From Antedon mediterranea (lineage: Eukaryota; Echinodermata; Crinoidea; Comatulida; Antedonidae): a DNA stretch of 60,000 bases. The position numbers and the translations under genes are program-made. Shown here one piece after another: positions 49,601-55,110 of this stretch; positions within the stretch are counted from its first letter, which is position 1; the number at the start of each line of letters is the position of its first letter. The notes beneath the pieces were generated by a model. The model was not told the origin of the DNA, did no database searches, and saw only the letters and a program-made list of their open reading frames with translations. Location: positions 40,971,795 through 41,031,794 of the forward strand of contig NC_092670.1 in assembly GCF_964355755.1 (NCBI RefSeq). Direction: 5' to 3'.

Positions 49601-51473
49601 ATATTTTTATATTGTTTTTAAGAGGGTCTCTTCAAGTCAGCTGTACTGCTGTAGTACAACTGTTAGAGCTAGCCTTGAATGAACCAAAGCTGATTCAAAC
49701 TCATACCTTGTATAATCTCTGGAATTGATGGTGTTGGTAAGGTCAATAAAGCTGCATAATATTCATCAATGGAACTTTCTTTGAACTTCTTTTTATCATC
49801 ATTTGGCAGTACTGCTAAATCCTCTACGAAAAAAAAAATGATGGTGAATATATATTTAATTCATCTAAGCTCTTGGTGGTTATGGTGCTTGGCTACCAAT
49901 TCAAAGGTCTTGGGTTCAAGCCTTTCATGTCAGGATGTGTTTAATGACAATTTACAACTCCACTCCCAAAGACTTAAGGATCTTGTGTGTATGTTTATCT
50001 AAACAGGATTGTTCCTTTAAGGATATTGAATGAATTTGCTTATGGCTATCCTTGGCAATTTGCCTAAATGTATAAACAAAACTAAAGATGTATAGGTGGA
50101 ATGGAATACAGATAACCTTTTATAACTGAGAGCAACCACATACAATTAAAAACAAGAGAAAGTGGAATCTTTTAAAGATTGTTCCATTGTCTAAAAAAAA
50201 GAATCTTTCATTATTATTTATTATAGTAGAAATTCACAATACCTGTACTTGAAAGTATTTTGTAAATCTCAGGATTGCATAGTGATTGACAGATCACATG
50301 CTTCATAGCTCCTCCCATTTTGCTGAGATCGTCCAATAGCTGTGACACTTGCGTGTATTGCTCTTTCATTACTTCTGTAAGTTTATAACTGCCGTTTCTT
50401 TCTGTAAACAATAATAAACAACAATTTTATAATATTTACAAATGAACTTTTACAAATGAACTTTTACAAAGACATTCAAAAGAAATGTGATGAACATATA
50501 TTTCACAATGCACAGACACAAGAATGATGTACCTGGTTGACAAAGTTTTCGTAATCGAAGAACAAAATGGTAGACAATTCTAGGAACAACCAATTCAGCC
50601 ATGGCAAGCAGATGAGCTGGTGGCTTCTGAACAGATCTTTTTCCAGGGACATGATTGCTGCAAAATCTAGAAAAATAGTTTTTAGGATTATGTTACTGAA
50701 TAAATAAATTGCAAATTTTGTCTGAGCATTCACACCCAACTATTCATTAACTATCGTCAATAGTCGGTTAGGTTATCACACAAAGCCATCCTTGCACAAT
50801 TTGAATTTGTGCAAATTTTTTGATTTTATATATATAATTTTCGGACTTGCAGTCACAATCCGACCTCATCACAGCACAGATGTTGATGATCAGATGTCAA
50901 AGTCATTTGACGCTATTTTGACCAACCACATTACTCGTATTTATTTAGGCTATGAAATATTACTTGCTTGTCTCTTCATATAAGTTTTGACAGTTATAGA
51001 CTAGAGAGGCCCTAAAAACACAATGATGCATACCCAGTATGTCGCATGGCATGAACATCTCCGCAATCACAAGCTCCTCCCGCATGACTACGGAACATAT
51101 TGAAGTCATGACCAGTGTGATCACTATTGTGAAAACAATCTGAGCATATGGACATACAAGGGGTTACCCCACAAGTTCTACATCTGTAGGCCACAAAGTT
51201 TGCAGTCCACACCAGGCCGCATCTTGACGCATCGTCGTACTTCAGTACCTCGCTCTTGAAATCATAGAACTCATTTCCTGCAGCTACTAAATACCGATAC
51301 CAAACAACACAATCCGTATCGTCATTTGTGTCTAGCAGACGATGTAAAAGAAGATTAATCTGTCTTTTAGCTAACTGAGGGGATACTTTTAATTTTTTGT
51401 CGATGTGAATTGCTGCAAACTTAGGCCCTAGTTTGGCAATTCCGTCCACTTCGTCGTCGATCACCTCCGCCAT
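22551..51473 (-). CDS. UBR3: UBR3-type E3 ubiquitin-protein ligase, 28 exons, C-terminus not found
   Basis: N-recognin family E3 that transfers ubiquitin to substrates bound through its UBR box. I joined 28 minus-strand exons; every intron is GT-AG, every phase agrees, and the 4,572 nt give 1,524 continuous codons. UBR-type zinc finger at about residues 83-153 (C85, C98, C101, C106, C110, C113, H115, H119, H122, C135, C137, completed in exon 2), containing [19 protein letters not shown] long helical middle follows, then an acidic low-complexity segment in exon 19. The RING-H2 is split over exons 21, 23 and 24: C1184, C1187, C1277, H1279, H1282, C1285, C1308, C1311. The residue order matches vertebrate UBR3 (about 1,888 aa, compared from memory) rather than UBR1/2. 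I chose the ATG at 51473 (MAEVIDDE); in-frame ATGs 21 and 36 nt upstream are alternatives. The last 350-400 residues of the family are missing between 1 and 22,550. A GPCR gene lies antisense in intron 27. Confidence 0.93.
22813..22890. mobile_element. MITE family A, copy 5 (left half)
   Basis: Left terminus TAAAGCTCTGTCTACACTAT, CArG-type CCAAATATGG at 22850-22859, then loss of the right half. Confidence 0.8.
24090..24253. mobile_element. MITE family A, copy 6
   Basis: Diverged left end (AACTCTATCTTCACTATCAA), good right end. The interior CCATATTTGG motif is present twice because of a duplicated middle segment. Lies in UBR3 intron 27, about 730 bp upstream of the GPCR start. Confidence 0.85.
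24988..25911 (+). CDS. rhodopsin-like (class A) GPCR, intronless
   Basis: 307 aa, seven hydrophobic segments. TM1 holds G48-N49, TM2 NLAVID (72-77), TM3 ends in DRI at 123-125 in place of DRY, TM4 has W151, TM6 CYFP (244-247, the CWxP site), TM7 NPIIH (279-283, in place of NPxxY). Short N-terminus with one sequon (N7) and a second in the second extracellular loop (N178). That loop has C172, but the usual partner cysteine at the top of TM3 is Phe, so the canonical disulfide is missing. Short basic C-tail ending in cysteines (possible palmitoylation). The ATG follows AACAAA. The whole gene sits antisense within a UBR3 intron. Ligand unknown; it resembles divergent lineage-expanded orphan receptors. 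Confidence 0.9.
   Translation: MENSFQNISLQDFFDSDSYWYYSMLIYASQSSVYAILLKIFGLFAIFGNLFVMLVIISTKTLHTPSNFLLCNLAVIDFTTGTLMVIMSEYVSVDYLTEFTILGTIAIVCLSTSLLNLFYVGLDRILTLSFPMKYLNIRDEVKTRLFITATWIGGILQTFLYMSTPESDIVECEGLVYNMTTDDVILLAIWGATETATVSINIKVYFIALKQARQIAVSQNRQKSTVNIKAVKSTMLMLAVFILCYFPCFMFEISLYYCYNSGLTQSIALLIAFSGCNINPIIHILQRKEFRKKIVQFINKCNFSRCC
26015..26180 (-). mobile_element. SINE core fragment (shared-core family)
   Basis: On the minus strand: CCTTCAGATGGGACGGAAAG, GTCCTGTGTACA, GTTAAAGAACTTGGTACACT, AAAGAGTAGGAG. The same order occurs in the SINEs at 32.08 kb (+) and 45.55 kb (-). Begins about 80 bp below UBR3 exon 27. Confidence 0.65.
26263..26445 (-). CDS. UBR3: UBR3 exon 27
   Basis: Encodes [15 protein letters not shown] and [19 protein letters not shown]. 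Donor GTAAGT opens the intron that contains the antisense GPCR. Confidence 0.9.
27125..27308. mobile_element. MITE family B, copy 2 (best preserved)
   Basis: Long inverted repeats: left TTGGTTTCCACTAGAACG, AACGCAAGGACGTAAACGCA and CCAATGACAAGC; right arm the inverse (GATTGGTCAA, TTGCGTTGCGTTACGTCCTT, CTAGTGGAAACCACGCTTAA). About 180 bp, non-coding. Confidence 0.85.
27335..27695. repeat. about 120-bp repeat, three copies
   Basis: Three copies of a segment with GTTAACATCTATTCAGTTAA, AATTTAACTG, and CTTGTCT(C/T)ACAAGACCCA. Copies two and three are nearly identical, copy one diverged. Confidence 0.85.
28476..28680. repeat. compound (AAGT)n microsatellite
   Basis: Runs of TAAG alternate with ATTATAGTAAGTATTATG, itself repeated five times, forming a higher-order array in a UBR3 intron. 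Confidence 0.95.
29213..29298 (-). CDS. UBR3: UBR3 exon 26
   Basis: Encodes [16 protein letters not shown] and PKRSC, strongly matching ARTNLELELIHRGG and KRSC of the family. Confidence 0.95.
29588..30190. repeat. about 97-bp minisatellite, six copies
   Basis: Unit includes GGCTGCCAATCTCAGCTGCT, TTAAACCAAGCACATACAAA and AGACCAGTGGCACTTTGCAT. Inner copies are nearly identical, the last two degrade. Lies in UBR3 intron 25. Confidence 0.93.
31651..31796. mobile_element. MITE family A, copy 7
   Basis: Termini ACTACACTATTAAACTAGTT and GTTTGATAGTGTAAACAAAG. One perfect CCAAATATGG near 31720. It ends 43 bp from exon 25. Confidence 0.85.
31839..31936 (-). CDS. UBR3: UBR3 exon 25
   Basis: Encodes [20 protein letters not shown]. 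Limited conservation, but phase and splice sites fit. Confidence 0.85.
32083..32395 (+). mobile_element. tRNA(Ser/Leu)-derived SINE with shared core
   Basis: The head has a full pol III promoter: A-box TGGCCGAGCGGTTAAG (32091-32106) and B-box GGTTCGAGGCC (32146-32156), with a class II tRNA-like variable region; GAGTGAGTGG can pair with CCACTCACTC. The core follows: GTAGGTCCAGTGTACAC, TTTAAAGAACCTAGTACATC, GACGAGTAGGGGG. The core resembles widely distributed invertebrate SINE domains (the MetaSINE idea, from memory). The longest SINE copy in the window. Confidence 0.82.
32419..32712. repeat. about 73-bp minisatellite, four copies
   Basis: GC-rich unit with GGGGCCCTGGAGTTTATGGG, CCCTGAGCAGTGCCAAGAGG and ACAGGCATAAAAAA. 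Starts just downstream of the SINE in UBR3 intron 24. Confidence 0.93.
33067..33207. mobile_element. MITE family A, copy 8
   Basis: The left end is truncated. The AAATATGGTAGTG word is triplicated, with two perfect CCAAATATGG motifs. The right terminus GATAGTGTAGACAGAGATT ends 35 bp from the donor of exon 24. Confidence 0.85.
33242..33436 (-). CDS. UBR3: UBR3 exon 24 (last RING cysteines)
   Basis: 65 codons; [18 protein letters not shown] completes the RING with C1308/C1311. Confidence 0.95.
34413..34582. mobile_element. MITE family A, copy 9
   Basis: Both termini present (TAAAGCTTTGTCCACACTAT; GTGTAGACAGAGCTTTA). The CCATATATGG site near 34464 is intact, the CCATATTTGG-type sites are mutated. 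Confidence 0.87.
34654..34815. mobile_element. MITE family B, copy 3
   Basis: Diverged copy: TTTGGTTCCCACTATGATGC at the left, CGCTTACGTCCTTGCGTTGC near the right end. Confidence 0.75.
34838..34920. repeat. TCCC(C/T)TTAATAG-type dispersed repeat, fragment
   Basis: AAGTGTCCCTTTAAAAATTG and AATGTCCCTTTAATAGAGTG then GGGGTTCTATTGTA. Related to copies at 47.2, 49.0 and 59.4 kb. Confidence 0.55.
34942..35155. repeat. two short tandem duplications
   Basis: A 44-bp unit with GAACAACTGTACATGACCGA is present twice (34942-35030). A unit with AAAGCATTCCTAATACTTAT is present twice just after (about 35070-35155). Confidence 0.9.
35315..35434 (-). CDS. UBR3: UBR3 exon 23 (central RING ligands)
   Basis: 40 codons containing [17 protein letters not shown], giving ligands C1277, H1279, H1282 and C1285. 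Confidence 0.95.
35556..35579. repeat. (GA)12 microsatellite
   Basis: Uninterrupted GA dinucleotide run. Confidence 0.95.
36950..37050. repeat. about 47-bp duplication
   Basis: ACATTGTACACTAACATAAT followed by GCCCTATGTCTGGGTGGGTG occurs twice in tandem, with a diverged third copy upstream. Confidence 0.85.
37257..37396 (-). CDS. UBR3: UBR3 exon 22 (RING insert)
   Basis: Encodes the poorly conserved RING insert, [18 protein letters not shown] to ILTQFFKE. Supported by acceptor, donor and phase. Confidence 0.85.
37682..38449. repeat. 48-bp minisatellite, 16 identical copies
   Basis: Unit starts GATATGTAATTGTGATGTAA and ends GGTAGTAGGCCTATT. I see no substitution between copies. It lies in the UBR3 intron between exons 21 and 22, ending 55 bp from exon 21. 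Because 48 is a multiple of 3, open frames of 258 and 287 codons appear on the two strands; neither is a credible gene. Confidence 0.98.
38505..38657 (-). CDS. UBR3: UBR3 exon 21 (first RING cysteines)
   Basis: Encodes [20 protein letters not shown], with the first RING pair C1184/C1187. Confidence 0.95.
38750..38841 (-). CDS. UBR3: UBR3 exon 20
   Basis: Encodes [20 protein letters not shown], the basic coiled-coil helix before the RING. Confidence 0.94.
39045..39166. mobile_element. MITE family A, copy 10
   Basis: Termini TAAAGCTCTGTCTACACTAT and GATAATGTAAACAGAGCA, CArG-type CCAAATATGG near 39097. The right end is 24 bp from the donor of exon 19. Confidence 0.9.
39190..39758 (-). CDS. UBR3: UBR3 exon 19 (acidic linker)
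   Basis: The largest exon, 189 codons. A run of Asp/Glu ([11 protein letters not shown]) precedes [17 protein letters not shown], the conserved helix. A lineage-variable linker follows with a short internal duplication ([16 protein letters not shown]). Confidence 0.92.
40014..40151 (-). CDS. UBR3: UBR3 exon 18
   Basis: 46 codons, [20 protein letters not shown] and following; corresponds to the family DSWFPGSNL segment. Confidence 0.9.
40274..40369 (-). CDS. UBR3: UBR3 exon 17
   Basis: 32 codons, [20 protein letters not shown] and following, phase 0. Confidence 0.9.
40562..40709 (-). CDS. UBR3: UBR3 exon 16
   Basis: Encodes [20 protein letters not shown] and [12 protein letters not shown]. 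The acceptor TTTCCAAAG is preceded within about 32 bp by MITE-derived sequence. Confidence 0.93.
40741..40833. mobile_element. MITE family A, copy 11 (right part)
   Basis: CCATATATGG at 40747-40756 and CCATATTTGG at 40780-40789, then TTTGATAGTGTAGACAG. Starts 32 bp upstream of the acceptor of exon 16. Confidence 0.87.
40971..41113. mobile_element. MITE family B, copy 4
   Basis: TACCACTGGTGACGCAATGC at the left, TTGGTCAACTCGCTTGCGTT and CTCTAGTTGGAATCCCGCTT at the right. Its right end is also the first base of the 44-bp minisatellite. Confidence 0.8.
41113..42146. repeat. 44-bp minisatellite, about 23.5 copies
   Basis: Unit GATGCAACAATGAAGTGATA followed by TGTGCCACAAGGACAAGCCA and TGTT. Few variants (AATTAAG for AATGAAG, GACG for GATG, AAGTC for AAGCC). 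The array sits in the UBR3 intron between exons 15 and 16. Three overlapping long minus-strand frames ([19 protein letters not shown] type) are repeat artefacts. Confidence 0.98.
42175..42341 (-). CDS. UBR3: UBR3 exon 15
   Basis: Encodes VADFKDP, then [18 protein letters not shown], clearly matching the family VADFKAP and EFDPVMV. Its donor is about 30 bp from the 44-bp minisatellite. Confidence 0.95.
42566..42616 (-). CDS. UBR3: UBR3 exon 14
   Basis: 17 codons, [17 protein letters not shown], phase 0 at both ends. Acceptor CCTGAG after a T-rich tract; an upstream acceptor at about 42643 would not keep phase. Confidence 0.75.
42778..44456. repeat. 73-bp minisatellite, about 23 copies
   Basis: Unit starts ACTAACACACCTGTAACAGT, includes AAGTCTAACCCTGAATGCAG and GTAGATGGTACTTCATTTGA. 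Copies carry alternating variants (GTCTAACC/GTGTAACC, ATTTGAC/ATTGGAC), suggesting higher-order units. It fills the intron between exons 13 and 14 to within 32 bp of exon 13. Confidence 0.98.
44488..44609 (-). CDS. UBR3: UBR3 exon 13
   Basis: Encodes [20 protein letters not shown] and THSQLLDQI. The 5' end is certain; the donor GTATAA is the best of several phase-0 choices, so the last ten codons are less secure. Confidence 0.85.
45048..45184 (-). CDS. UBR3: UBR3 exon 12
   Basis: Encodes [10 protein letters not shown] and [18 protein letters not shown], then VHLG, matching the SMLEGALTFL segment. Donor GTTAGT. Confidence 0.93.
45287..45339 (-). CDS. UBR3: UBR3 exon 11
   Basis: A 53-nt exon encoding [27 protein letters not shown] acceptor, GTATGA donor; the split Arg codon joins exon 12 correctly. 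Confidence 0.92.
45553..45649 (-). mobile_element. SINE core fragment fused to exon 10 donor
   Basis: On the minus strand: GTCCTTCTGATGAGACTTAA, then (TA)n, then GGTTAAAGAACTTGGTACAC and TATTC. Same core order as the copies at 26.0 and 32.1 kb. It begins within the donor GTAAGTCC of exon 10. Confidence 0.65.
45652..45780 (-). CDS. UBR3: UBR3 exon 10
   Basis: 43 codons including [19 protein letters not shown], among the best conserved parts of UBR3. The donor GTAAGTCC merges into a SINE core fragment. Confidence 0.95.
45851..45986. mobile_element. MITE family A, copy 12
   Basis: Termini TAAAGCTCTGCCTACACTAT and TTTGATAGTGTAGACAGAGC. The CArG-type motif is mutated (CTAAATATGG). Ends 15 bp from exon 9. 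Confidence 0.88.
46002..46094 (-). CDS. UBR3: UBR3 exon 9
   Basis: 31 codons, [11 protein letters not shown] through [12 protein letters not shown], phase 0 on both sides. A MITE family A copy ends 15 bp beyond its donor. Confidence 0.92.
46369..47155. repeat. 72-bp minisatellite, about 11 copies
   Basis: Unit ACCAATGGGGAGGCTGAGAA, AGTATGCACCAAAATACATT, AAAAC(A/T)TACCCATGTTAAGG, GACAAACCAACA. Lies between UBR3 exons 8 and 9 and runs into the dispersed repeat at 47.14 kb. The 274-codon minus-strand frame is an artefact of a 72-bp period. Confidence 0.98.
47140..47330. repeat. CCCCTTAATAGGGG dispersed repeat, copy
   Basis: TTAAGGGACACCTTTGGGAA, AGTGTTAAAACATATTACAT, GTGTCCCCTTAATAGGGGGG and CTCTACTGTA. 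The same words in the same order recur at 59.34-59.46 kb, with a shorter relative at 48.95-49.10 kb. Confidence 0.75.
47345..47456. repeat. 56-bp tandem duplication of an exon-intron border
   Basis: 47345-47400 and 47401-47456 differ at only two positions. Each contains the last 50 nt of UBR3 exon 8 and a GTAAGT donor, so two donors stand 56 bp apart. Confidence 0.97.
47407..47690 (-). CDS. UBR3: UBR3 exon 8
   Basis: Encodes [19 protein letters not shown] and [11 protein letters not shown], then [15 protein letters not shown]. Its last 50 nt and the donor are tandemly duplicated just downstream (47345-47456). The proximal donor is used, because reading through into the second copy meets a stop. 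Confidence 0.94.
47785..47871 (-). mobile_element. SINE tail fragment
   Basis: On the minus strand GACCTTAAGAAGGATAGTGA, ATGAATTCGCCTATGGTTAT, CCTTG matches the tail of the SINE at 49.86 kb (AAGGATATTGAATGAATTTG, CTTATGGCTATCCTTGG). Head missing; a MITE family A copy adjoins. Confidence 0.65.
47873..48038. mobile_element. MITE family A, copy 13
   Basis: Both ends present (TAAAGCGCTGTCTACACTAT; GATAGAGTAGACAGAGCTTT). One intact CCATATTTGG and one disrupted version. Confidence 0.88.
48140..48328 (-). CDS. UBR3: UBR3 exon 7
   Basis: Encodes [18 protein letters not shown], aligned with the family segment TYWPLVSDFINILSH. Donor GTATGA. Confidence 0.94.
48680..48902 (-). CDS. UBR3: UBR3 exon 6
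   Basis: Encodes [16 protein letters not shown] and [15 protein letters not shown]; the HISVQ segment is typical of UBR3. Confidence 0.94.
48950..49100. repeat. CCCCTTAATAGGGG dispersed repeat, shorter relative
   Basis: TATTAAGGGAACACTAGACT, then TTTTAATGCTACAGC and GTGTCCCCTAATAGGGTTCT ACTGTA. In UBR3 intron 5. Confidence 0.65.
49121..49254 (-). CDS. UBR3: UBR3 exon 5
   Basis: Encodes [19 protein letters not shown], a strong match to the family. Phase 0 donor GTAAGT. Confidence 0.94.
49707..49823 (-). CDS. UBR3: UBR3 exon 4
   Basis: Encodes [20 protein letters not shown] and YYAALLTL. Weakly conserved, supported by splice sites (TAG acceptor, GTATGA donor) and exact phase. Confidence 0.85.
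49864..50085 (+). mobile_element. tRNA-derived SINE, complete-looking
   Basis: A-box-like CTCTTGGTGGTTATGG, B-box GGTTCAAGCC at 49913-49922, then ACAACTCCACTCCCA and the tail AAGGATATTGAATGAATTTG..GGCTATCCTTGG. Family relatives: 18.5 kb (-) and a tail at 47.8 kb (-). Sits in UBR3 intron 3. Confidence 0.75.
50243..50401 (-). CDS. UBR3: UBR3 exon 3
   Basis: Encodes [18 protein letters not shown], matching the LTKMGGAM segment of the family. Phase fits exons 2 and 4. Confidence 0.92.
50533..50666 (-). CDS. UBR3: UBR3 exon 2
   Basis: Supplies the closing GFCSNH of the UBR box, then [20 protein letters not shown]. The acceptor TTTCTAG is preferred over an internal TTTTGCAG nine bases later because it keeps the conserved Phe-Cys. 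Confidence 0.92.
51034..51473 (-). CDS. UBR3: UBR3 exon 1 (start, UBR box)
   Basis: Codons 1-147. Holds nearly all zinc ligands of the UBR box, with [10 protein letters not shown] and [11 protein letters not shown]. Donor GTATGC after MRHTG; the last codon is split after GG. Confidence 0.95.
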
Positions 51474-51509
51474 ATTTGTTGTTATTATTTTCATACTGAG
51501 CGCCACCAA

Positions 51510-52450
51510 CGAATAATAAATTGGTACTCACTTTTGTAAACACGAAATATCTAATAGTGTATTTTAATAATAAGAAAACATAGCATTTCTATTAAAACCA
51601 TGCAAAACTAATTAAACATGTTACTCTAAAATATAGATTCAATAATACTATAGCACAAAACAACATTTACAAAATACACAGCAATGAAGAATACTCAAAT
51701 TATATTTACTCTTAAAACTTTACTCTTACTTTATATTATTAGAATTAGACCTAGGCTACATTATGATAAAAATAAATGTATCAATATGTTGGTATGAAAT
51801 ATACCATTTTTAGGAACAAAATCGGTGACCGTGTTTCACCGCCCCTATATGATATTCTTCGTTCAATTTGTGTTAAGTAAATCTATTCTTAGTAATGCAA
51901 ATGATTTATTTTTCTTTGTAAGATTATTATTTTAAATTGTTCGTGGATTATATTATTTGGAATACCAGGCACTCCCCATTTTGAAAGCAAAAATAAAATT
52001 ATAAACTACTTTTGATATAAATTGACACACTATAATATAGAGAGATATCTATTCACCAATACCGTAAAATCGTATTATTCATTATTTCGTCACATATGAA
52101 AATACATCAAAAAAGGCGTTCCCAGTTTAAAATGCAAAATCTCGTATACCATACAAACCACAGAAACAAATGTGATGCAGTTTAATATGATTTAAAACCT
52201 TTTTTGTTTTATAAGAAATTGGCGTAAATAAATATATAGGCCTACATAATTCATTGAATTCCATGCATGAATCCATCCATCGCCCCCGGCCTTTATTTTA
52301 ATAAATACGGTAAATAAATAGTTTTACAATAATGCTATCGTAAATTGGCAATACTTATTAATCTATCAAGAAAGAGAGGCTAATATTTGCATTGCATGTT
52401 AGGGCCTATAGCCTACAATTAAATTAATTTTTATTGGATGCCAGTAATAA
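51510..52450. other. UBR3 upstream region, no gene seen
   Basis: AT-rich. Should contain the UBR3 promoter and 5' UTR on the minus strand; no TATA or initiator can be assigned with confidence. Confidence 0.35.
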
Positions 52451-52940
52451 AAGATAAGCAGGTTATCTATGAGGCTAATTCTCATCCAGAACCTATCGTG
52501 GCAAACTCTTGAAGAGAAACGAGATTTCTCCCTAGCATGTCTAATGTATAAATGTGTTTACGGCCTTGCACCAATTAGATTAGTAAATGAAATTGAATTG
52601 ATTCGCGATATTCACACCCACTTAACACGTGGAGTAGAAAATTTGAATGTAACAATACCTAAATACACCCTTAGTAAAATGAATTCGTCCTTTAAAGTTG
52701 CAGGCGCAAAAATATGGAACAATTTACCAATTAATATTAAATCGGCACCAACAATTACGTCCTTTAAGGCTAGATACAAATCTCATTTCTTTTCATAAAA
52801 AAACTGACATGTATTATATTTAATTAAGTTTCTCTTTTGTATATTTTGATTAAGACAGGACCACAATGTAAAACAGATACACTGTTATCTGATTGTTTTA
52901 TCCTGTATAAATATATTATTTATTATTATTATTATTATGA
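52451..52940 (+). mobile_element. 5'-truncated LINE copy with (ATT)n tail
   Basis: 3' end of a CR1/L2/jockey-group element different from the one at 10.7 kb: the reverse transcriptase C-terminus (52469-52798), a short 3' UTR with ACAGATACACTGTTATCTGA, and a (TTA)n tail at about 52917-52937. Confidence 0.8.
52469..52798 (+). pseudogene. LINE reverse transcriptase C-terminal fragment
   Basis: 109 codons open: LACLMYKCVYGLAPIRLV, SSFKVAGAKIWNNLPINI and TSFKARYKSHFF are the standard C-terminal features of CR1/L2-like polyproteins. Endonuclease and polymerase parts are absent, so it is non-functional. Confidence 0.8.
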
Positions 52941-53569
52941 GTTGTTTCTGTTGTTAGACTGCCTTGGTCAAACAAAATGATGACTATACGTTTAAACGAT
53001 AAGAGAAAATGTGATTATGGGAAAAGGTAATCAGAAAACAATCGTATCAGGAAGACTTTGTTCTACCATGGAGGAATATTTTCTCCATGGTTCTACCAAC
53101 ATGCAAACAAATGATTTATATGTAGCTGAACAAGATTAATCCCGTCATCAGTGAGTCCCCTAAATGTTCAAGGAATTCCAATTTAGTGAAAGGTAACACT
53201 TACACTCGAATGTAAAGAACTGCAACAAATGTCCATGCTTTAATTGTATTTTTAAAGATCACCACAAATCAATGTAACCTATTGCTGATAATAACGGTAT
53301 ATTGATTGTAATAAATCATTAATTGCTGTTGATTGTGATATATAATCTCTTCTTTCATCGTTGGTATAATTAAATTGATAATTAGTTGCGTAATTAGTCG
53401 CGTGCAAACGCTCACCATGTTTATGGGTCGGTCGGTCGATCGGCAAACACTTGCGTACGCAACTGCAGCCATGTATATATGGCATTGTTATTGGATAATA
53501 ATAGATAAAGGAATTGTCTATTGAGGTTAAATCAACGTTGAGCCTTGCGCTTCTAAGCATTCCACGAAC

Positions 53570-54445
53570 AATAATAATAATAATAATAATTTATTTGGAG
53601 ATTACACTTTTACAACAGTGGCACCCGACCAAATGGAAGGTGCATCCAAGAGAAATGTACAAAAAAAAACCAACATGATATAGAAAGTAACAATTACAAT
53701 AAAAAGTCGACGTAGGTCAAAATGTCAAAACAATTCAACTACAGTAACTACAATACCATTGATAATTAACACTACAGCAGCAGGAAACCCACTGACACCT
53801 ACAGTAAAAATACAAAATTACAAGAAATAGGCCTAAACAATAATAGAATAGGTAGGAACTGTACAATATAAAATGAATTGGGCAACAACAATGTAGACCT
53901 AACACTATAATGAGATAGATATCAATCATTTAGTTTGATTGATATGAACATTACTCGCCTAGAACATTACATCTGTGTGTCCATGCTCTTTTAACATAGT
54001 GCTTACAGTAACAATCAAAGACATTTGATATGGAATCGACGTCATACATAATGATAGTAGTTATCAGTTCCACCTAATACAAGATTTAATTTGGTGTTCA
54101 GGTCACCAAAGATAAAATTTTCCCATACATAGCTAAATGATTGATATCGATTAACATATATACTAATTTGGTATATTCTTCAATCCTTATGCCATTGAGT
54201 TGGTTACATGTGAATAGAAAATGTTGAATGTCTTCTAAACCATTCTTACACATTTTACAGATACCATCATATTCAGGAAGTCACTTACAACTCCTGTGAC
54301 CTAAAGGAAGGGTGTTAGATAGAACGTAGTTTGAATTTGAGGCTAGATCCTAGAAAGTCTGTACATCAATCCAATAAATATTTTTAAAGGCACGGATTAG
54401 ACTTAATAAGAGAGTATGTCTGGAGTGACGATTTTCTTCAATAAA
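53570..54445 (-). mobile_element. decayed LINE 3' fragment with CCHC remnant and (ATT)n tail
   Basis: On the minus strand, after frameshifts and stops, I read LGHRSCK, stop, LPEYDGICKMCKNGLEDIQH and FLFTCNQL. The C-x2-C-x7-H-x4-C spacing is the zinc-knuckle at the C-terminus of many non-LTR retrotransposons. The copy ends in an (ATT)n tail at about 53570-53591. Confidence 0.65.
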
Positions 54446-55110
54446 CAAATATTAAAGACTGTTGTTTACTAACCCTTAGTTCCCATTACATTGCAACACA
54501 CTGGCTTATCTGCATTAGAAGTGTAGCATTCCAGCAGTACATTAATAAGAAACTTTGTATAACAATATAAACAAAAGAATTCCATCACATTAAGAACCTT
54601 TGTATGACATTAACAATACAAACAAATATAAACGACTGTTTATTGACCAATCATGAGGGAGAAACAGCCATTTTAACGACTAGATAATTGTAAATATCAT
54701 AATACACAGAATACAAAAACGCTTTCCATTTTAATCATTTATAAGAAACATTGTAACAAAACAAACAAATAATTTGTTATAATAGTAAGTTGAACACGAT
54801 TTCGGCGCATTTGACGACGGAACGAAGCCAGCATAGCTCATAATAACTCATTCAACAATTTCACGACGAAAACATTGAAGAATAATTCTGTGAAGAACAC
54901 TGATCTGCATGTAAAATAATGAGTTTGTTTACTGATATAAAGTTAAAGATATATGTATTTTTTGGTAATATTATATTTATTTTTTGAATACCGATATGCC
55001 ATTTTAATGTCACTTAATAGTTTAATTATTCACTTTGACCAAAAATTGGACGAAGCAAAAATGATTTTCTTGAAAACTGTAATTTAAAGCAACAAGGCCA
55101 ACAGCCATTA
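54446..55110. other. no gene seen
   Basis: AT-rich, no recognised structure apart from a short duplicated phrase (AAGAAACTTTGTATAACA and related) near 54,550 and 54,740. Confidence 0.4.

Noticed and set aside
53735-53929. Hydrophobic 64-aa minus-strand frame
   Set aside because: Lies in the 3' part of a decayed LINE next to its (ATT)n tail; not a membrane protein gene.
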